Origin: Caldifarciminota bacterium UBA6260
GTDB lineage: Bacteria; Hydrothermota; 32-111
Assembly (NCBI GenBank): GCA_002441125.1
Contig: DJVI01000008.1
Span: 1-64,000, forward strand
Direction: 5' to 3'
DNA length: 64,000 bases
Part shown: positions 60,548 to 64,000 of the stretch, piece after piece
How positions within the stretch are numbered: position 1 is the first letter of the stretch
How the letters are laid out: each line of letters begins with the position of its first letter
Made by a program: the position numbers and the translations under genes
Notes under the pieces: model-generated
Told to the model about the DNA's origin: nothing
The model's database searches: none
The model's input: the letters and a program-made list of their open reading frames with translations, nothing else

Positions 60548-61559
60548 ACTCTTTTACCATTCCTATCTGTTTTTTTAAATCATACTCTGATTTTTCTTCT
60601 ACATTTTCTTTCGTTAGAAGTTTTTCCATTGCAGAAATAAGTTTTTCCTTTGTTAACTCTTTTTCCCTAATAACAACAAACCTATCCTTTTTTAGGCCTA
60701 TCCTTTCAAGATTTTTTATCTGTTCACTATTTGAAGCATTTTCAAAAGGTATGAATATAGCTTTTTTATTTAAACTTTTAATTTCAGCAACAGATATAGC
60801 ACCACTTCTCGAAATAACTATATCTGAAACTGAGTACAAAAATCCCATATTCTCATAGAAAGGTAAAATATTAATTTCATTATAATCTTTAAAATCTTCA
60901 TAATGGTTACCGGCAACAAGGATCATGTTGAATTTTACTTTAAGAGGATAAAGAAAATCTATAATTTTTTTGGCAACATTTTTTGCACCCTGACTTCCCC
61001 CGAAAATAAGTATAGTTTTTTTACTTTTATCTAACTTCAAAGAAGGATCATCTTTAAATTCGAATATATTTTCTCTGAGTATATGTCCTATGTGAACTAT
61101 TTTTCTGTTATCAACATATTTAAACGGTAAAGGAAAACCTGAAAAAATTTTTAATGCATATTTTGAAAATATCCTATTTGTCTTACCTATAACAGCATCC
61201 TGCTCTAAAAGTAGCATCTTTTTCCCAAGAATGATGGATGCTATTCCAACAGGGAATGAAATGTAGTTACCAGCGAGGATAACTGTTTTAGGTTTTAAGA
61301 TCTTTAATATTTTTATTGAGTATAAAAGTAGTGATGGGAATTTTAAAATGAAATTTAGTGGTTTAAAAGATTTTATATCGAGTATCAAAGGTTTTATTTT
61401 GTAAGTATTATAAATCTTTTTTTCTATATCCCTATTACCACAGATATAGTATACATTGTATTCTGTTAAATTCTTTCCAAGAGTAATTGCTGGTATTATA
61501 TGTCCACCAGTTCCACCAGCACAGATAATAATGTTACTCTTATCTTCTTTATAATTCAT
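60540..61559 (-). CDS. murG: MurG, lipid II-forming N-acetylglucosaminyltransferase
   Basis: A 339-residue GT28 enzyme that adds GlcNAc to lipid I at the inner face of the membrane. The first glycine loop, AGGTGGHIIPA, is at residues 14-24; the second, NYISFPVGIAS, is near residue 95-106. The donor site includes ILIFGGSQGAKN near 185 and the SRSGAISVAEI segment near 255. Adjacent position between ftsW and murC is usual. It overlaps ftsW by 11 bases. Confidence 0.96.
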   Translation of the reverse strand: MNYKEDKSNIIICAGGTGGHIIPAITLGKNLTEYNVYYICGNRDIEKKIYNTYKIKPLILDIKSFKPLNFILKFPSLLLYSIKILKILKPKTVILAGNYISFPVGIASIILGKKMLLLEQDAVIGKTNRIFSKYALKIFSGFPLPFKYVDNRKIVHIGHILRENIFEFKDDPSLKLDKSKKTILIFGGSQGAKNVAKKIIDFLYPLKVKFNMILVAGNHYEDFKDYNEINILPFYENMGFLYSVSDIVISRSGAISVAEIKSLNKKAIFIPFENASNSEQIKNLERIGLKKDRFVVIREKELTKEKLISAMEKLLTKENVEEKSEYDLKKQIGMVKEYV

Positions 61560-62616
61560 TATACCTCTCTATATTTGCAAGAACTCCAAGCATAATAAGA
61601 TTCATCAACATTGATGTACCTCCATAGGAGATGAAGGGAAGTGTTACTCCAGTTGATGGAAACATCTGTAAAGAAATCGCTATATGAAACATTGCTTTTA
61701 TGAACAATGTGAAAGATATTGAAAAAGCGAGTATATAGAAAAATCTGTTTATATAAAGATTCTTTTTCGAAATATCTTTTCCTAATTTGAAAAGAATAAC
61801 ATAAATTATGATTATTAAGATGCTACCAATAAAACCGGTTTCCTCAGCGATTGTAGCGAAAATATAATCACTCTGTATTTCTGGAATAAAAAGGAGCTTC
61901 ATCTGACCTGAGCCAATACCTTTACCAAATAGTCCTCCGTTTGCTATGGCGAGAACAGAATCTGATATCTGTGAATTATTTGGAGCGTTGTTAAAAAACA
62001 TCTTTATCCTTAAAAGTGCATGGGGATATTTAATAATGATGATAGGGGAAAGGATAACTCCCAAAACCAATAAGGAAATTGTATAACCTGCTGGAACTTC
62101 ACTGTATATCATTATAACAATTAAAATTATCAAAAGGGTTAAAGCGTAAGATATGTTCGGTTCTAAAATGATTAGACCTATTACGATAAAGGATAAAAAT
62201 ATAGGAAAAATTATATCATTTTTATCTTTAATGTTTGAAAACTTTTTTGACAGATACACTATCAACGATACTTCTGCGAACTCTGAAGGCTGGAAAGAAA
62301 AACCAAATATTCTAAACCATCTTCTTGCTCCATTTATTGGTCTTGTAAATAAAACAACGATCAAAAGGATTATTGATAGTATAACTAAGATAAGATATAT
62401 ATTCTCTTTAATTTTTCTTAAATCTATATTACTGATAGCTATTCCCCCTATTATTCCCAAAAAAATCCAAAATAACTGTCTGTTTAGAAAATAGTATGGA
62501 TTATTTTTAAAATTTTTATTCTGATAGCTAAGAAAAGTCGTTGCGGATGTTAATATAACAACTCCAAAAATTAAAAGTATGACAACTATCAAATAGATTT
62601 TATATAGGTCTTTCAT
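61549..62616 (-). CDS. ftsW: FtsW/RodA-type SEDS peptidoglycan polymerase, probably FtsW
   Basis: A 355-residue protein with about ten membrane helices. Family motifs are RRWFRIFGFSFQPSEFAEVS near residue 98-117, GKGIGSGQMKLLFIPEIQSDYIFA near 230, and the C-terminal PFISYGGTSMLMNLIMLGV near 325. SEDS proteins polymerise lipid II together with a class B PBP. Its place between murD and murG in the division cluster supports FtsW and not RodA. It overlaps murD by 17 bases. Confidence 0.93.
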   Translation of the reverse strand: MKDLYKIYLIVVILLIFGVVILTSATTFLSYQNKNFKNNPYYFLNRQLFWIFLGIIGGIAISNIDLRKIKENIYLILVILSIILLIVVLFTRPINGARRWFRIFGFSFQPSEFAEVSLIVYLSKKFSNIKDKNDIIFPIFLSFIVIGLIILEPNISYALTLLIILIVIMIYSEVPAGYTISLLVLGVILSPIIIIKYPHALLRIKMFFNNAPNNSQISDSVLAIANGGLFGKGIGSGQMKLLFIPEIQSDYIFATIAEETGFIGSILIIIIYVILFKLGKDISKKNLYINRFFYILAFSISFTLFIKAMFHIAISLQMFPSTGVTLPFISYGGTSMLMNLIMLGVLANIERYNEL

Positions 62617-63952
62617 ATTTTTTCACTATCTCTTTGAATTTGTTACCTCTATCTACAAAATCTTTAAACATGTCGAAAGAACTAAAACCTGGTGAGAAAT
62701 TTACTATTTTACCTTCAGGGATCTCTAAGGAAATTTTTATAGCTTCGTCAAGTGAGTTTGCTAAGTAAAATTTGTTGTACCCTTTTTGGAGGAGTTTTTC
62801 CTTAAGTAGATCTTTCACTTCTCCAATTATGACAACTGACTGGGCATAATCTTTTATTGTCTCTACAATAGTTTCTATATCGAAATTCTTGTTTCTTCCA
62901 CCTACTATCACTATCTGTTCTTGACCTAAAGATTCAACTGAGACTTTGAATGCCTCAGGATTTGTACACATAGAATTGTTGTATATCTTTTTATTTTTAA
63001 TCTCCCCAACAAACTCCAATCTATGTTCCATGCCTTTTAGTTGTGATAGATCTTCAGACTTTATTTTTATCTCTTTCTCTGAAATTAAAAAAGTTGATAG
63101 GAGAGCAAAAATAAGATTCTGTTTGTTGTGTATTCCTACAAGGTTGAATTTTTGTGTATCGTAAATCAACTCGTTGCCATAGATTTTTAAAAAAATCTTA
63201 TCATCCTTCAAATATCCACCATTTTCAATCTCTTCTTTTATAGAAACAAAAAAAGTATTATTATCCAATTGTCCTTTTAAAAATTGGTTATCATAGTTTA
63301 AAATTTTGTAACCATCTTTTTTTACACTTTTAAGAAGTTTCACTTTCGTATTGAGATATTCTTGAAATGAATTATACCTATCGAGATGGTCATCAGAAAT
63401 CGAAGTTATCATTCCAATATTGGGTGAAAATTTTGAAATGTTCTCTAATTGGAAAGATGATATTTCAACAACTATTATTGCTTCTTTGGGAGGGTTCTCT
63501 ATAACTATCTCACTCAATGATTTCCCGGGACTGATATTCCCCCCAAGATATGCCTTTTTTCCGTTCATTTTTAAAAGCTGGTAAGTTAGAAAAGCAGTTG
63601 TTGATTTTCCGTTAGTTCCGGTAATTGCTATAATTTTATTTTTTAAAAATCTTGAAGCAATTTCAATTTCTGAAAATATAGGGATCTTTAAAAGTTTTGC
63701 TTTTTTTATTATATCGATGTTGTTATCTACACCTGGACTTATAACTATAATTTCATTGGATAAAAGTTTATCAGAATGACCAATTTCATAATCGAGGTTG
63801 TAATCAGCTATTATTTTTAACTGATCCTTATTCATATTTTTATTTTCACTAACAAAAACTTCTGCTCCTCTTGCTTTCAAAATTTTTGCAACATTCTGGC
63901 CACTTCTCCCAAAACCAACTATTCCGATTTTTTTATTCTCAAATTCGTTCAT
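62600..63952 (-). CDS. murD: UDP-N-acetylmuramoylalanine-D-glutamate ligase MurD
   Basis: A 450-residue ATP-dependent ligase that adds D-glutamate. The N-terminal VGFGRSGQNVAK is at residues 12-23, the P-loop TGTNGKSTT at 111-119, and SSFQLENI near 168 with the ISDDHLDRYNSF segment after it. The C-terminal domain contains ICTNPEA-like CTNPEAFKVS and a GRNKNFDI segment. It begins 1 base after the mraY stop, with only a weak GTGAGA site. Confidence 0.96.
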   Translation of the reverse strand: MNEFENKKIGIVGFGRSGQNVAKILKARGAEVFVSENKNMNKDQLKIIADYNLDYEIGHSDKLLSNEIIVISPGVDNNIDIIKKAKLLKIPIFSEIEIASRFLKNKIIAITGTNGKSTTAFLTYQLLKMNGKKAYLGGNISPGKSLSEIVIENPPKEAIIVVEISSFQLENISKFSPNIGMITSISDDHLDRYNSFQEYLNTKVKLLKSVKKDGYKILNYDNQFLKGQLDNNTFFVSIKEEIENGGYLKDDKIFLKIYGNELIYDTQKFNLVGIHNKQNLIFALLSTFLISEKEIKIKSEDLSQLKGMEHRLEFVGEIKNKKIYNNSMCTNPEAFKVSVESLGQEQIVIVGGRNKNFDIETIVETIKDYAQSVVIIGEVKDLLKEKLLQKGYNKFYLANSLDEAIKISLEIPEGKIVNFSPGFSSFDMFKDFVDRGNKFKEIVKKYERPI

Positions 63953-63953
63953 A

Positions 63954-64000
63954 TTATCTCACTTTTAAAGTGCTTAATGCTATAATTACAAGAAGTATAG
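63954..64000 (-). CDS. mraY: MraY, C-terminal end only (partial)
   Basis: Reading the minus strand from the window edge, one frame ends in ILLVIIALSTLKVR and TAA (63956-63954). The ending LxTLKVR is characteristic of the C-terminus of MraY, the enzyme that makes lipid I, and mraY usually precedes murD. Only 14 complete codons and the stop are in the window. The stop is one base before the murD start. Confidence 0.82.
   Translation of the reverse strand, partial: ILLVIIALSTLKVR

Noticed and set aside
1..64000. tRNA, rRNA, insertion sequences, prophage or restriction/defence genes
   Set aside because: No cloverleaf, rRNA segment, transposase, integrase or known defence domain was recognised; intergenic spaces are short, none above about 200 bases.

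Overview
The window is an AT-rich, almost fully coding stretch from a bacterium with an outer membrane. Supporting signs are a TolC/membrane-fusion/RND export system, an outer-membrane barrel, a gingipain-type PorU sortase, a PorV/PorQ-like barrel, C-terminal type IX secretion (T9SS) sorting domains, and an O-antigen-type flippase/polymerase set. T9SS parts point to the Bacteroidota/FCB group or a deep candidate phylum near it (WOR-3- or Cloacimonadota-like). That placement is inference. Arginine is mostly AGA/AGG and isoleucine often ATA, and Thi4 is of the sulfide-using type, which suggests an anaerobe. No tRNA, rRNA, CRISPR array, insertion sequence or prophage was seen.

Layout. 1-506 (-): partial zinc-ribbon protein. 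616-6456 (+): TetR regulator, TolC, a membrane-fusion protein without the usual coiled-coil hairpin, and an RND pump, driven by a promoter whose spacer holds a TetR-type operator. 6460-9674 (+): thiamine operon (TPP riboswitch with terminator/antiterminator, thi4, a ThiD2-ThiE fusion with no usual start codon, thiC). 9706-11446: membrane SGNH-type protein and a rubredoxin-cupin fusion. 11496-20891: a 3131-residue secreted protein made of about 32 Ig-like repeats plus a T9SS sorting domain. 20898-24585: acetyltransferase, two small exported proteins and an outer-membrane barrel. 24633-27896: chemoreceptor, rho, rpmE.

38467 down to 27897 (-): a tightly packed operon of a huge TPR protein, a coiled-coil/TPR protein, a disordered protein, pyrR-pyrB-pyrC and a class III nucleotidyl cyclase. 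38598-40747 (+): an exported protein and a glycosyltransferase. 40792-55230 (+): one closely packed series with a T9SS cargo, PorU, PorV/PorQ-like protein, holA, a coiled-coil zinc-ribbon protein, then wzx, GT2, wzy-like, a GT-B-like transferase and GT4. 64000 down to 55259 (-): the division/cell-wall cluster mraY(partial)-murD-ftsW-murG-murC-murB-ftsQ-ftsA-ftsZ.

How it fits together. The most interesting region is 40792-55230. In Porphyromonas, PorU cuts the sorting domain off T9SS cargo and joins the cargo to an anionic lipopolysaccharide. Here a cargo, the sortase, its barrel partner and a set of glycan export/polymerisation genes are consecutive with overlaps or gaps of a few bases, so cargo and its possible glycan anchor may be made from one transcript. 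The giant repeat protein at 11496 is a second likely cargo. Several transcription units have a sigma-70-like -10 box about 6-12 bases before the start codon and no Shine-Dalgarno sequence, which suggests leaderless mRNAs.
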